Notes: generated by a model from the letters alone, not told the origin. 64,000 nt of DNA from FEN-1297 sp963710735 (GCA_963710735.1 CAVQBN010000006.1:372001-436000); one strand, 5' to 3'. Counted from the stretch's first letter, positions 53,088-62,861 are shown. Program-made: numbers and translations.

Positions 53088-54104
53088 TTAAACATGCTCT
53101 AAAATTAACTGTTTCAAAGTTTCAATCCACACCGGATGATCATTTAGACTTTCAACTAACTGGACTTTTTCACCGCCATTTTCTTTAAATAAATTTTGAT
53201 ATTCAATTCCAATTTCCACAGTTGTTTCAAGGCAGTCAGCTACAAATGCAGGACTAAATACTAATAATTTTTTTGCTCCTTCTTTTGCTTTCTGAATGAT
53301 TATCTTATCGCTAAAAGGTTCAAGCCAATCCTTATCAAGCCTCGATTGAAAGCAGACCGTATATTTTTCTTTGGGTATATTCAACTTTGAGCTGATGAGT
53401 CTTGTAGTTGCATAACAGGCAGCCTTGTAACAATACTTATTATCTTCATTTATTTCATTTTCACAATTATGATCCGAGCATGGTTTCCCATCAACATAAA
53501 CTTTATCTACCTGCCTAACAGGCAATCCGTGATAACTAAATAAAACGTGATCGTAATCTTCAATTTTATACTGTTTAGCTCTTGCTTCGATTGAATTAAT
53601 AAAACCTTCATTATTATAAAACTGTCCGACAAATTTAATTTCCGGAATAACCCACCATTTACTAATTATCTTCATAGCCTTTTCAATTACGGAACCGGTT
53701 GTCGCAGAAGCATATTGAGGAAACAGCGGTACAATAATTATTTTTTGATGCTGTTTCTTTCTTAGTTTTTCCAGGACATTATCCATACTTGGATTTTGAT
53801 ATCTCATTGCAAGTTCAACATCATATTCTTCACCAAGAACTGCTTGTAATTTCTCTTTAACACTATCACCGTATATAAGAAGCGGCGAGCCTTTATCAGT
53901 CCATAATTGTTTATAAATTTTGGTTGATTTAGGTGCTCTAAACGGAACTATTATTAGATTGACTAGCATTTTTCTAAGCAGCCACGGAATATCAATCACC
54001 CGGGGATCATTCAAAAATTCGAAAAGATATTTTCTTACATCATGAACAGAAGGACTATCCGGAGTTCCAAGATTAACTAACAATACTGCTGTTTTTGCAT
54101 TCAT
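53088..54104 (-). CDS. hemH: ferrochelatase
   Basis: A 338-residue enzyme inserting Fe(II) into protoporphyrin (or coproporphyrin) as the last heme step. LLVNLGTPDSPSVHDVRKYL opens the protein, the active-site His lies in LFSYHGLPVRQV, followed by a Cys-rich stretch (CSDHNCENEINEDNKYCYKAACYATT), and later FQSRLDKDWLEPF and FVADCLETTVEIG. The four Cys in the insertion are common in the Bacteroidota-type enzyme. Start as given is consistent with family N-termini. Single gene. Confidence 0.95.
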   Translation of the reverse strand: MNAKTAVLLVNLGTPDSPSVHDVRKYLFEFLNDPRVIDIPWLLRKMLVNLIIVPFRAPKSTKIYKQLWTDKGSPLLIYGDSVKEKLQAVLGEEYDVELAMRYQNPSMDNVLEKLRKKQHQKIIIVPLFPQYASATTGSVIEKAMKIISKWWVIPEIKFVGQFYNNEGFINSIEARAKQYKIEDYDHVLFSYHGLPVRQVDKVYVDGKPCSDHNCENEINEDNKYCYKAACYATTRLISSKLNIPKEKYTVCFQSRLDKDWLEPFSDKIIIQKAKEGAKKLLVFSPAFVADCLETTVEIGIEYQNLFKENGGEKVQLVESLNDHPVWIETLKQLILEHV

Positions 54105-54197
54105 AAATTCATGTCTAAATTTTTATTTAATAGAGACGATTACAATTTAATGCATACAAAGTTATCAATTAATTATTAGATACCTTTCATTATTTAA

Positions 54198-55265
54198 TTA
54201 CAGCCAATGTTTTCTTTTAAAGTACATTATCATCACTCCTCCAATAAGTATCATTAGCGCCCAGAATCCATACGGATAAATCCAAGGCCATTTAAGCTCA
54301 GGCATGTGCTCAAAGTTCATTCCCCAAACTCCGGCGATAAAAGTTAGCGGGATGAAAATAGTTGCGATGATAGTTAAAACTTTCATTACCTCATTCATTT
54401 TGTTACTGACGCTGGAAAGATATGTATCAAGCATTCCGGATATCATATCCCGGAAGGATTCTATAGTGTCTATAATCTGGATAGTATGTTCATACACATC
54501 TCGTAGATAGATATTTATTGTTTTCTTTATTATAGAAGTCTCTTCCTTTTCCATCATATTGATGACTTCTCTAAGCGGCCACACAGATTTGCGCAAAAGA
54601 ATCATTTCCCTTCTTAGCTGATGAATAGTATGGAGATTCTCCGGCTTGGGTTCAGTAATTAATTCGTCCTCAATATCTTCAACAAGCTCGCCTATTTTCT
54701 CTAATATTGTAAAATATCCATCGACAACAGAATCAATAAGTGCATACGCAAGATAATCGGCACCTAATTTTCTAATTTTTCCTTTTCCATTTCTTATTCT
54801 TTCTCTGACGCCTTCAAATAAGTCGCCACTTTTTTCCTGTAATGATATTAAATAATTATGCCCAAGGATTAAGCTGACTTGTTCACTGCTGATTAACCTT
54901 TCTACAGGATCATACGTTAACATTCGCAAAACAACGTACAAGTAATCATCATAATCATTCATTTTAGGGCGCTGATCTGTATTTAAAATATCCTCCAAAA
55001 CCAAAGGATGAATATTGAATTTTAAACCCAGCCTTTCTATCATTTTAATATCATTCAATCCTTCTATATTTATCCATGTATTTGTTGAAGAATTAATATA
55101 AGAATAACATTCTTCTATGTTATTTAGTTCCTTTTCTACAAGTGTAGCTTCATTATAATTGATTATAGATATTCTAATTTTTTCGGTAGACTTCTCCCCG
55201 GTATAAATAAGTGAGCCTGGCGCAAGACCTACTTTTTTAGATTTTCTTTTCAAAGTTCTCGGCAT
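54198..55265 (-). CDS. corA: magnesium/cobalt transporter CorA
   Basis: A 355-residue protein: a cytoplasmic N-terminal domain (about 1-290) with NTWINIEGLNDIKMIERLG and FNIHPLVLEDILNTDQRPK, then a long helix and two membrane spans at the C-terminus. The pore motif is FIAGVWGMNFEHMPELKWP (GMN present). The channel passes Mg2+ and sometimes Co2+ and is closed by Mg2+ binding to the cytoplasmic domain. Standard length; single gene. Confidence 0.95.
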   Translation of the reverse strand: MPRTLKRKSKKVGLAPGSLIYTGEKSTEKIRISIINYNEATLVEKELNNIEECYSYINSSTNTWINIEGLNDIKMIERLGLKFNIHPLVLEDILNTDQRPKMNDYDDYLYVVLRMLTYDPVERLISSEQVSLILGHNYLISLQEKSGDLFEGVRERIRNGKGKIRKLGADYLAYALIDSVVDGYFTILEKIGELVEDIEDELITEPKPENLHTIHQLRREMILLRKSVWPLREVINMMEKEETSIIKKTINIYLRDVYEHTIQIIDTIESFRDMISGMLDTYLSSVSNKMNEVMKVLTIIATIFIPLTFIAGVWGMNFEHMPELKWPWIYPYGFWALMILIGGVMIMYFKRKHWL

Positions 55266-55427
55266 TAAATAGCTCCTTTAATTTAAATATTAAAAGAACA
55301 AAAGCATTTCAGAAGATTTGCAAATAATGATTGTTTTTGTAGTATATCAATATAACAACGTTAAATGTTTAGGCAAAATTAATTACTTCTATTGGCCCTA
55401 TCTGTCTAATAAAAATATTTTCCCGCT

Positions 55428-56597
55428 CTAAATGATAAATACTTTTGCTATATCCACTAACAACGATGGCTGATTTATTAAAGCTGTTGTAAATAATCTG
55501 CCGAGGCTTCTTTTTTCATACGGTATTTTATTGAAGGAGTGTGCAATATTATTAAATTTTTCATCGCTGAAATTATAAATACCATTTTTTATTCTTTCAA
55601 ATATTTCATGGCGCTTACCAAGTCTATCGTGCCATTGCTTATCGTAATTTAAAATATGATCGAGTTTATTCATTTTAACAGCTTCTCCGGCAATTCTTCC
55701 TGCAATACTTCCTCCAATCATTCCGCTTGCAATACCTCCGCCGCTAAGCGGATTAACCTGCCGCGCAGCATCTCCAACTAGCATAATCCCTGGCGATGAA
55801 ATTTTCTCTAATGTAACGGTACTTGGGACTCCCCCGGCGATAGACGTAAGAATAGGAGCTGCGGGATAATTTTCTCCCATAAAATCATTTAAGTATGACA
55901 GGGCTGATTTTTTCTTGCCCACCATTCCGCTGATACCCAAACCAATATTTGCAATGTTTCTTCCCTTAGGAAAAAGCCAGAAGTAACCTTCGGGTGCATA
56001 CTTTTCACCGAAATAAAAATACAAAGTGTTCTGATCAATGTTAGTAATATTAGAAGCAGTAACCTGAACGCAGCATTCCATATCCTTAAAATGAATATGA
56101 GTTTTTAATCCGGCCCATCTTCCTACTCTTGATTCTACCCCATCGGCTCCGATGACAATTTTTGATCTTAGTTCCTTTTGTTCACCCCGATATTCATACT
56201 TAACCCCACATACTTTATCATTTTCAATAATCAAACCGTTAACATAGGCACGTGTTAAAATTTCGGCTCCTGAATCAGCGGCGGTTTTTGCAAGTTCATA
56301 ATCAAAAATTTTCCTTTCAAGTACATATCCGGCGTCCTGAAATTCGATAACAGCCTCTGTTCCATTTGGCGATGTTAGCGAAAACTTATTTATATGAGCG
56401 GTAATCCATTTTTCATCAGGCTCAATAAATTCTACAACACCGGCTTTACTTACTGCTTCACCGCACCGAACCGGATAACCAACGTCTCTGTCCTTTTCCA
56501 GCATTAAAACAGAGACACCCTGTTCGGCTGCAAACCTAGCCGTCATAGAACCAGCAGGTCCCGCACCGACAACTATTATATCGTAATTATTTTTCAC
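55428..56597 (-). CDS. geranylgeranyl reductase-family FAD protein
   Basis: A 389-residue FAD-dependent oxidoreductase. FAD binding: DIIVVGAGPAGSMTARFAAE at residues 6-25; conserved VGYPVRCGEAVSK (with the Cys of this family) at about 40-52; and GIMLVGDAARQVNPLSGGGI at about 270. It belongs to the geranylgeranyl reductases that saturate isoprenoid side chains, including menaquinone and lipid chains. It begins 24 bases after a ferredoxin gene on the same strand, so the ferredoxin is its likely electron donor. Confidence 0.88.
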   Translation of the reverse strand: MKNNYDIIVVGAGPAGSMTARFAAEQGVSVLMLEKDRDVGYPVRCGEAVSKAGVVEFIEPDEKWITAHINKFSLTSPNGTEAVIEFQDAGYVLERKIFDYELAKTAADSGAEILTRAYVNGLIIENDKVCGVKYEYRGEQKELRSKIVIGADGVESRVGRWAGLKTHIHFKDMECCVQVTASNITNIDQNTLYFYFGEKYAPEGYFWLFPKGRNIANIGLGISGMVGKKKSALSYLNDFMGENYPAAPILTSIAGGVPSTVTLEKISSPGIMLVGDAARQVNPLSGGGIASGMIGGSIAGRIAGEAVKMNKLDHILNYDKQWHDRLGKRHEIFERIKNGIYNFSDEKFNNIAHSFNKIPYEKRSLGRLFTTALINQPSLLVDIAKVFII

Positions 56598-56621
56598 CTA
56601 AAATTTATCTTTCCCTTTCCA

Positions 56622-56840
56622 TCAGACCAAAACTCCCTCCCTATTAAATTTTATTACTTCAATCGGGCAGCTCCAAACACACTTGGCACAATTTGTACAT
56701 CTTTCATCTATTATAAAAATTTCCGCTTCCTTAAGTTCAATTGCATCTTCCGGGCAAACGCCGACACAACACCCGCAGAAGTCGCACTTATCCGGGAGTA
56801 TATCTATTAATAATTTTCCAGTTTTAGCCTGACGATACAT
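56622..56840 (-). CDS. 2[4Fe-4S] ferredoxin
   Basis: A 72-residue protein with two CxxCxxCxxxCP motifs (CDFCGCCVGVCPEDA and CTNCAKCVWSCPIEV). A short N-terminal extension precedes them. It carries two [4Fe-4S] clusters and donates low-potential electrons. It is directly upstream of and close to the geranylgeranyl reductase-like gene. Function as its electron donor is inferred from position. Confidence 0.93.
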   Translation of the reverse strand: MYRQAKTGKLLIDILPDKCDFCGCCVGVCPEDAIELKEAEIFIIDERCTNCAKCVWSCPIEVIKFNREGVLV

Positions 56841-56956
56841 TTAATTTCTCTGCATTTCTAAATTTATTTAGCAAAAAAATATAAGATAAATAAAGGTTAA
56901 AATAATAAAAAGATTAGTCACATTGGATTGACGATTTGGGAAAAGAATAAAATTCT

Positions 56957-57496
56957 TTATTCAAATTCCAATTCTATATTATCAACTTCAATTTTATAAT
57001 CAATTTCCAGTGGTATGGAATTATCTGATTGGAAAAATGATTTTCCCGAAGGGTGAAGGATTATTTTATAATTTCGGAGTACTTTTTCGAATGCAGAAAA
57101 GACAAAAATTCTTTCAGAATTTCTTAAATTTATAAGTTTTATTAAATAACCATTTTCTTCGTTTACAAAGGTTCTGGAAGAAATCCTTGGTTCCTCTTTA
57201 GGAGAATCTGCAGCTAAGACCAGAAAATCCTTCTTTTTTTTTACAGATTCCTCTTTAATCAGAGTTAATAAAACTTTGTTTATGGGTCTGTACTGTGCGA
57301 TTTTATCGGAAATTCTTTTCTTTATTTCCTGAGGGATATCCCGAATGAATCTTTTTTTGAGATTCGTATAAAATTCAACATTTTCCACATACATGGAATT
57401 TTGTTCAATTGAATGAATTTTTTCTTGTTTTAGAAGATACCGGAAGAAAACATAATTAAAAATATCATTCTCAGTTATGTATTCACTTTCATCCAT
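56957..57496 (-). CDS. cytoplasmic protein of unknown family, third gene of the Lon-like group
   Basis: A 179-residue protein without signal peptide or membrane span. The N-terminal half is helical and charged (SEYITENDIFNYVFFRYLLK, FIRDIPQEIKKRISDKIAQY), somewhat like the short helical regions of anti-sigma factors but without zinc ligands. The C-terminal half (GYLIKLINLRNSERIFVFSA onward) is predicted beta. I do not recognise it. It follows the 323-residue gene by 63 bases on the same strand as the Lon-like gene. It might bind one of them; this is a guess. Confidence 0.65.
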   Translation of the reverse strand: MDESEYITENDIFNYVFFRYLLKQEKIHSIEQNSMYVENVEFYTNLKKRFIRDIPQEIKKRISDKIAQYRPINKVLLTLIKEESVKKKKDFLVLAADSPKEEPRISSRTFVNEENGYLIKLINLRNSERIFVFSAFEKVLRNYKIILHPSGKSFFQSDNSIPLEIDYKIEVDNIELEFE

Positions 57497-57559
57497 CTAA
57501 AATTCTTTTTAATTAATATATAACAGGAAAAACACCAACTTCGGAAAACCATTATAAAG

Positions 57560-58531
57560 TTAAGATAAGCTTTCTGATATAGTCTTCTTCATTATTTTTA
57601 ACAGATATTCAATTATATTCTGGTATTTTAATTGATAATCTGCACGAGAAAGTTGTTTAGAGTACGGGTCCAAATATTCAAATAAACCATGCTTAATTCC
57701 GCCATTTTTCAAGTCGTCTGCCATATCCGCCAATGCTTTTGTAAAAAAATCGGCTTCTTCATTCGATAACTTCCCTTTGGATACATAAAAGTTATTCAGT
57801 TTATCCTTTGCAGAGTCAAGCCCCAAACTCACAAGTTCTTCTAATTCCACTAAATCAGTTGGATTTTCCGTCAATTCATTAACTATAAAATTTGCTGCAT
57901 TAATTTTTTTAATTTTATGAACTAAAGAGTTTAAAGGAATTGCGGGGAAATATTCAGTATTTTCTTTCAGAAAGATAAGTATATTTTTAAACAATAATTT
58001 TTTATTTATAAATAAATCGCCTGGCAGTGAATCAAAATCGTTAGGTTTAATTAAATTCTTGTTAATCCTTAAATTTTCATTTTCAACAATGTAAACAGTA
58101 CCAAAGTAATTTATTTTTGACAGGTTTTCTTTTTTAAAATAATAATTGATTGATTCAAAAATTTTAGCAAAAAATGGATCGGCTTCTTTGAGTAATAAAG
58201 TAATATGCTGTTCAACCCTATTAGCAATTATTGTATTAAATAAGAATAATGCTTCCTCTTCCGTTTTTACAGGCGGAATCCAGGAACGAAAAGTATTTTT
58301 CAGTATATAAAATTCGTTTTGTTCATTTCTTGTAAACAAAGGAGCTATTGCATCAATGGCTATATCTTCGAAAGGAACTTCGTCAACTAAAATAATTTTT
58401 TGGATTTTTAAATTAACCTGGTTTAAATAATGTAAGGCAATTTTGTAAGAGCTTTCGATAATAAAATTTACTTCTCGGAACGAAAAATTATTATCAACTA
58501 ACTTTTCTAAAAAGGACAAATACTGACCCAT
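57560..58531 (-). CDS. unrecognised helical protein, second gene of the Lon-like group
   Basis: A 323-residue, almost wholly helical soluble protein. The first 170 residues (SYKIALHYLNQV, PFEDIAIDAIAPLFTRNEQN, LFNTIIANRVEQHITLLLKE) have a spacing reminiscent of sigma-70 region 2 (a DLxxDxxxxLF helix, then an IANR-type helix), but the conserved aromatic residues for promoter melting are missing, so this is a weak idea. The C-terminal half (ELEELVSLGLDSAKDKLNNF, YQNIIEYLLKIMKKTISESL) has no recognisable domain. It starts 66 bases after the end of the Lon-like gene and probably shares its transcript. Confidence 0.65.
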   Translation of the reverse strand: MGQYLSFLEKLVDNNFSFREVNFIIESSYKIALHYLNQVNLKIQKIILVDEVPFEDIAIDAIAPLFTRNEQNEFYILKNTFRSWIPPVKTEEEALFLFNTIIANRVEQHITLLLKEADPFFAKIFESINYYFKKENLSKINYFGTVYIVENENLRINKNLIKPNDFDSLPGDLFINKKLLFKNILIFLKENTEYFPAIPLNSLVHKIKKINAANFIVNELTENPTDLVELEELVSLGLDSAKDKLNNFYVSKGKLSNEEADFFTKALADMADDLKNGGIKHGLFEYLDPYSKQLSRADYQLKYQNIIEYLLKIMKKTISESLS

Positions 58532-58597
58532 TAATAAACCTTATAGTCCACTAGCGATTTTAATTTCATTAAATAAAGTTATTTATTTGATTGAAAA

Positions 58598-58811
58598 TTA
58601 GTGATTTACAGTTAACCCATCTTTAATTTCAGAAAGTTCGTAATTCTTAACAAACTCAGTTCCATTCCAATAACTTATATCATCTTTAAGAATATTTGTA
58701 TAAGCATTTGTGTTGGTATAGGGCGGTTTTAATTTATTCTCATTAACAAGCAGATCTCTTTTCACCTGGAATTCATCTTCTATATAAATACTGTAACAAA
58801 GAAAGGTTTTT
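58598..58811 (-). pseudogene. C-terminal end of the Lon-like protein in a shifted frame
   Basis: About 70 codons continuing from 58773-59480 in the next frame: FLCYSIYIEDEFQVKRDLLV, then NTNAYTNILKDDISYWNGTE and FVKNYELSEIKDGLTVNH with stop TAA at 58598-58600. The joint lies at an A5 run (58807-58811 on the plus strand). Removing one A connects the frames, which makes this the missing end of the protein and not a separate gene. Confidence 0.6.
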
Positions 58812-59480
58812 ATGAAAGTCGTAACTTATGCCGGCATTTAATTCATTATACTCTCCTTCCAATATGGAAAAATTGAAATAACCATGAGTTTTATTAAAAA
58901 TCAGACTTCCAACTTGTGGCCTATTAAATCTTACTTGGTAATAATCAGTGTAATCGCTCTTGGGAAGTAAAACATAATTATTAAATTTTGCTTCTGGAAT
59001 TCCAATATACCTATATTCTTTAGTCGAAGGTGCCTGGCCATTTAAATTTTTCAGGTTAATCGAAAAGACAACGCTTCTCTCAAAGCTGTTATTTATAGCG
59101 ATTCCAACTATTTCTTTATTATTATTATTGAATTTTCCTAGTAAACACTGTGCAATTTGACCGGCATGCCACAAAGTTCCAGGCAGTCTTTTCCCGGTTT
59201 CTAAATTTAATCTATAAATTGAGGATGGATATAGGATGTTGTTTCGTGTAAAGAGAAATAGAACTTTTAAACCGTTCTCAGTTGTAGTATCTATTAAATA
59301 ATTTGTATAAATATTAGAGTGTTTATCCTTTATGGTCGAGACAGTATCTTCAAATTTGTATTGCCAGATTAATTTACCAGATGAACTGAAGCATGCAACT
59401 CTATTTCTGGTTTGTACATTTTCGCCTTTGCTTAATTTTTCATCGCACAAAATAACTTCATTTCTACCGTCATTATTCAT
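58773..59480 (-). pseudogene. extracytoplasmic domain of the Lon-like protein, frame-shifted
   Basis: 235 codons from the first in-frame ATG; coding really starts near RGFIPLTQRIIDMNNDGRNE at about 59515. The DMNNDGRNEVILCD motif is a DxNxDG calcium-loop of FG-GAP/VCBS type repeats and CFSSSGKLIWQYKFEDT is a PQQ/beta-propeller-like blade. A beta-propeller or related repeat domain outside the membrane is likely. The link to 59498-60727 is broken by one missing A, and the end by one extra A. Confidence 0.6.
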
Positions 59481-59497
59481 ATCAATAATTCTTTGTG

Positions 59498-60727
59498 TCA
59501 GAGGAATAAATCCTCTAACATTTCATCGTTCGATGAGAACAAAACCCTTTTTGACCACAGTGTTTTACCTAACTTATTCTGAACATATAATACATTTCCG
59601 GAATTAAATAAGATGGATGGGTTTGAATCAACTTCAGTGTAAGTATAGAGCAGCCCCATCGTTAGAATTATAATTACTAAAATAATGCTTATGGAATGCT
59701 TTTTAGTATAATTTGCAGAACGCGCAATTAATTTTTGTTTATGAATATCAACTAAATTTCTTCGATTTAAAATATCATTTAAATTTTCTACTCCGATAAT
59801 ATCTAATTTTTTATTCGGAAATTCTTTGTTTAATTCATCCGCCTTACTTCGAGCAAAATTTTCTTCACTTCTGGGAACTACGAATGTAGTTAATTCCGAG
59901 AAGAATACATTCTCTGCTTTTTTTTCAATAATGTTTTTCGAGGTATTAATAACTTTTCCGTCTCTGTTGATTCCGCCGGTAAAAGCAATGCCGCCTTTTA
60001 TCTGAACCATGGTAGGAGAATTATACAAATGAAGGAGTTCTTCAATAAATCCAAGTGTTAATGCAATTCCAAGTGAATCACCTTGATAAATTCCTGCTCT
60101 TCTATCAAAACTAATAATTACTTCGTGATGCTGATTAATTTTTTTTGTATAATCTTTTACAAAATTAAGTGCGTTTTTCCAGGAGTTTTCAATTTGGGAT
60201 TGAAGTCTTTCTTCCAAAAACTTTTCGCTTGGAATAATTATAAAATTTGTCAGTGCTGCTGAAACACTGATTTTTACTGTAAGGCTTTCAATTATTCCAA
60301 GTGTAAAATTATTAGGGTACTCTTCTTCCTCTAAAAGAGGGAAAAATATTGTTTTATTTGAAACATTATTACTTTCACCATTAAGAAATTGATTTAGTAA
60401 TTTTAATTTTTGTTCCAATGCTTCAATCACTAAATATATTTCCTGGCGAAAAGTTTCAAATGCTTTTAGGTCAGCAATTATTTTAGCACGGTTGATTATT
60501 TCAAAAGTGAATTTGGGATGAATATAGAAAGGCTCGAACTTCTTTAAATACGAGAGATAATCATTCAGCAATTCGGCAATATAAGCTTCCGCAAAAACTT
60601 TGTTGTCATTTGATAAAAGCAAGCCGAAAAATCTGTTGTACAGAATGACTTTTTGTCTGAAGGAATTTGTCTTCTCTAAATTTTCTAATAAACTCGATTT
60701 TTCTTTTTCTAATTCAAAAACGTTCAT
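59498..60727 (-). CDS. membrane-anchored Lon-like (S16) protease, N-terminal part
   Basis: 409 codons. Residues 1-125 are helical and unknown. Residues about 145-325 resemble the Lon protease domain: IYQGDSLGIALTLGFIEELL with Ser218 in the G-x-S-x-G position, KGGIAFTGGINRDGKVIN, a Lys in IIEKKAENV (K269 or K270) at about the place of the catalytic lysine, then TTFVVPRSEEN and LDIIGVENLNDIL. One membrane span follows (about 345-363, SIILVIIILTMGLLYTY) after a basic stretch, which puts the protease in the cytoplasm. No AAA+ domain is present. The reading frame then breaks and continues in 58773-59480. Confidence 0.65.
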   Translation of the reverse strand: MNVFELEKEKSSLLENLEKTNSFRQKVILYNRFFGLLLSNDNKVFAEAYIAELLNDYLSYLKKFEPFYIHPKFTFEIINRAKIIADLKAFETFRQEIYLVIEALEQKLKLLNQFLNGESNNVSNKTIFFPLLEEEEYPNNFTLGIIESLTVKISVSAALTNFIIIPSEKFLEERLQSQIENSWKNALNFVKDYTKKINQHHEVIISFDRRAGIYQGDSLGIALTLGFIEELLHLYNSPTMVQIKGGIAFTGGINRDGKVINTSKNIIEKKAENVFFSELTTFVVPRSEENFARSKADELNKEFPNKKLDIIGVENLNDILNRRNLVDIHKQKLIARSANYTKKHSISIILVIIILTMGLLYTYTEVDSNPSILFNSGNVLYVQNKLGKTLWSKRVLFSSNDEMLEDLFL

Positions 60728-60983
60728 CTAATTTCTGGAAGAATAATAAAATTATATACTTATTAGAAAATTTTTCCAATAAACTGTATAAAATAGCAAA
60801 AAATATTTTCTAAAAAATCAGTATAATTACTTAGAATTTTATAATCATTTTCCATAGAACCTATAATCATATTTCCCAGTAATAGTAGTCAATATCCTTA
60901 TAAATTATTCGATTTCTTTAATTTTTGAAATAATCAAGTTTTTTCAATAACATAAAATGTTAAATAAATTTGAAAGTCTAATA

Positions 60984-62861
60984 TTAAGTAACACTTAGTT
61001 CCTGAGATATAATTTGTTTTTCTTTCTCTAGATCCCGGTTAATTTTCATTATATTAAATCGTTCATCTTCATCTTGAACTTCTTCTATAAGCTTACGATT
61101 ATTCTTAATTTTAAAATCAATTTCTTCAATCTTGAATCTTTTTACAGTATCTCTTGCAATTTTTTGAAATATTTCTTCTTGAGGAAGCCCGGGAAATATA
61201 TCTTCCCAATTTTTACTTATTACATATTTTTCAAAGGTAAGTTCTTGAACATATGATTGAAGATCTTCGTCGGTAATTTTTCCAACTAACGCACCTGCTA
61301 TAATACTCTCATTATCCTTAAATGCTTCATAAACCAAATTAGCCAGCTTTAAATGTGCATCAACTGCAAATTCCTCCGGGGAAATATGATATGATATAAA
61401 CTCAATAATTTCACTATTGCCTTCGAAAAGAAGCTTTATAATTTCTCGCTCCAGATTATAGATTTGAGTAGATACTTTTTTTGAAGTGTGTTCCTCAATT
61501 TCAATTTTACTCTTTGCCAGTTCTCTATCTCTAATTCTTTCTTCGCCGGTAATCTGCTTGCCTTTTGCGTCAATCGCTTTTTGCAATTCAGTCTCAAGCA
61601 GTTTTTCTCTAAGATCAAAATTCTTAGCTATTGATTTAAGCAATAAGCTTCTTTTAATTTCATCTGAAATAATTGCCACTGGTTTTACTAATTCCCTAAT
61701 TGCACCAGCCGCTTTTGCAGGATCATCAAACATTCCCTGCGATACATAATACGCAGTTTGGTAATCTAAAAAGTTTTGAGCTTTCTTAATAATCTCTTCA
61801 AATTTTTCTTTACCGTAATTATTAACAAACGAATCCGGATCTTCACCTGAAGGCAAAGAGGCTATTTTAACTTCAATATCCTTTCTAAGTAAAAGTTCAA
61901 TACTTCGCATAGAAGCTTTAATACCTGCTGTATCCGCATCAAAAAGAAGAACAACATTTTTTGTATAACGTGATATTAATTGAACCTGTTCTTCGGTAAG
62001 AGCGGTGCCGGAAACTGCTACCACATTCTTTATACCGCTTTGATATAATGAAATTAAATCCATGTATCCTTCAACCAGGATAGCTTTATCCAGACGTCTA
62101 ATTTCATCTTTCGCGTGTGAAAGGCCGTAAAGAATTCTTCCCTTTGTATAAATGATAGATTCGGGCGAGTTAAGATATTTAGCAGCATTTTCTCTATTCT
62201 CTAAAATTCTTCCTGCAAAGGCAACAACTCTTCCGTTCGGAGAAAAGATCGGGAAAATTATTCTCCCGGAAAATTTATCATACAGTCTTCCGTCATTATT
62301 TTGACCAACCAATCCTAAGTTTAACGCCTTTTGAAAATCAATCTTTTTTTCCTGTGCGAAAGAAAGAAAGTTCTCCCAGCCTTGGAGAGCATATCCCAGG
62401 CCGAAAGCACGCATTGTCTGCGGTTTTACTTTTCTGTCTTGAAAATATTTACGAGCATATTCCCCATCGGGATGATTTAATAGGTTATTTGAAAAATATC
62501 TTGCGGCTTCTGTATTAATATCATATAATATTTCTTGTTCACTTTGTTTTTCACTTTGGTAGGCTTCGTCAAACTCAAGGCTTATACCGCATCTTTGTGC
62601 TACTTCCTGAACGGATTCTATGAAAGAAATTTTCTCATAATCCATTAAAAACTTAAATACATTTCCGCCGGCATGACATCCGAAACAATGGAATATTTGT
62701 TTTTCTTCGCTTACAGTAAACGAGGGTGTTTTTTCATTGTGAAAGGGACAAAGCCCTAAAAAGTTTTTTCCTCTTTTTTTTAATGGAATAAATTCGGATA
62801 TAACATCAACAATATTTGCCGCTGACCTAATCTCTTCTATTTTATTCTCGGATATTCTCAT
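60984..62861 (-). CDS. dnaG: DNA primase
   Basis: A 625-residue primase of normal length, making RNA primers at replication forks. The N-terminal zinc finger has ligands C38, H41, C59 and C62 (CPFHNEKTPSFT, FHCFGCHAGGN). The catalytic TOPRIM core shows AILVEGYMDLISLYQ and VLLFDADTAGIKASMRS with its acidic residues. The C-terminal helicase-binding region begins about residue 430. The start matches the family's N-terminus (RISENKIEEIRSAANIVDVI). Confidence 0.97.
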   Translation of the reverse strand: MRISENKIEEIRSAANIVDVISEFIPLKKRGKNFLGLCPFHNEKTPSFTVSEEKQIFHCFGCHAGGNVFKFLMDYEKISFIESVQEVAQRCGISLEFDEAYQSEKQSEQEILYDINTEAARYFSNNLLNHPDGEYARKYFQDRKVKPQTMRAFGLGYALQGWENFLSFAQEKKIDFQKALNLGLVGQNNDGRLYDKFSGRIIFPIFSPNGRVVAFAGRILENRENAAKYLNSPESIIYTKGRILYGLSHAKDEIRRLDKAILVEGYMDLISLYQSGIKNVVAVSGTALTEEQVQLISRYTKNVVLLFDADTAGIKASMRSIELLLRKDIEVKIASLPSGEDPDSFVNNYGKEKFEEIIKKAQNFLDYQTAYYVSQGMFDDPAKAAGAIRELVKPVAIISDEIKRSLLLKSIAKNFDLREKLLETELQKAIDAKGKQITGEERIRDRELAKSKIEIEEHTSKKVSTQIYNLEREIIKLLFEGNSEIIEFISYHISPEEFAVDAHLKLANLVYEAFKDNESIIAGALVGKITDEDLQSYVQELTFEKYVISKNWEDIFPGLPQEEIFQKIARDTVKRFKIEEIDFKIKNNRKLIEEVQDEDERFNIMKINRDLEKEKQIISQELSVT

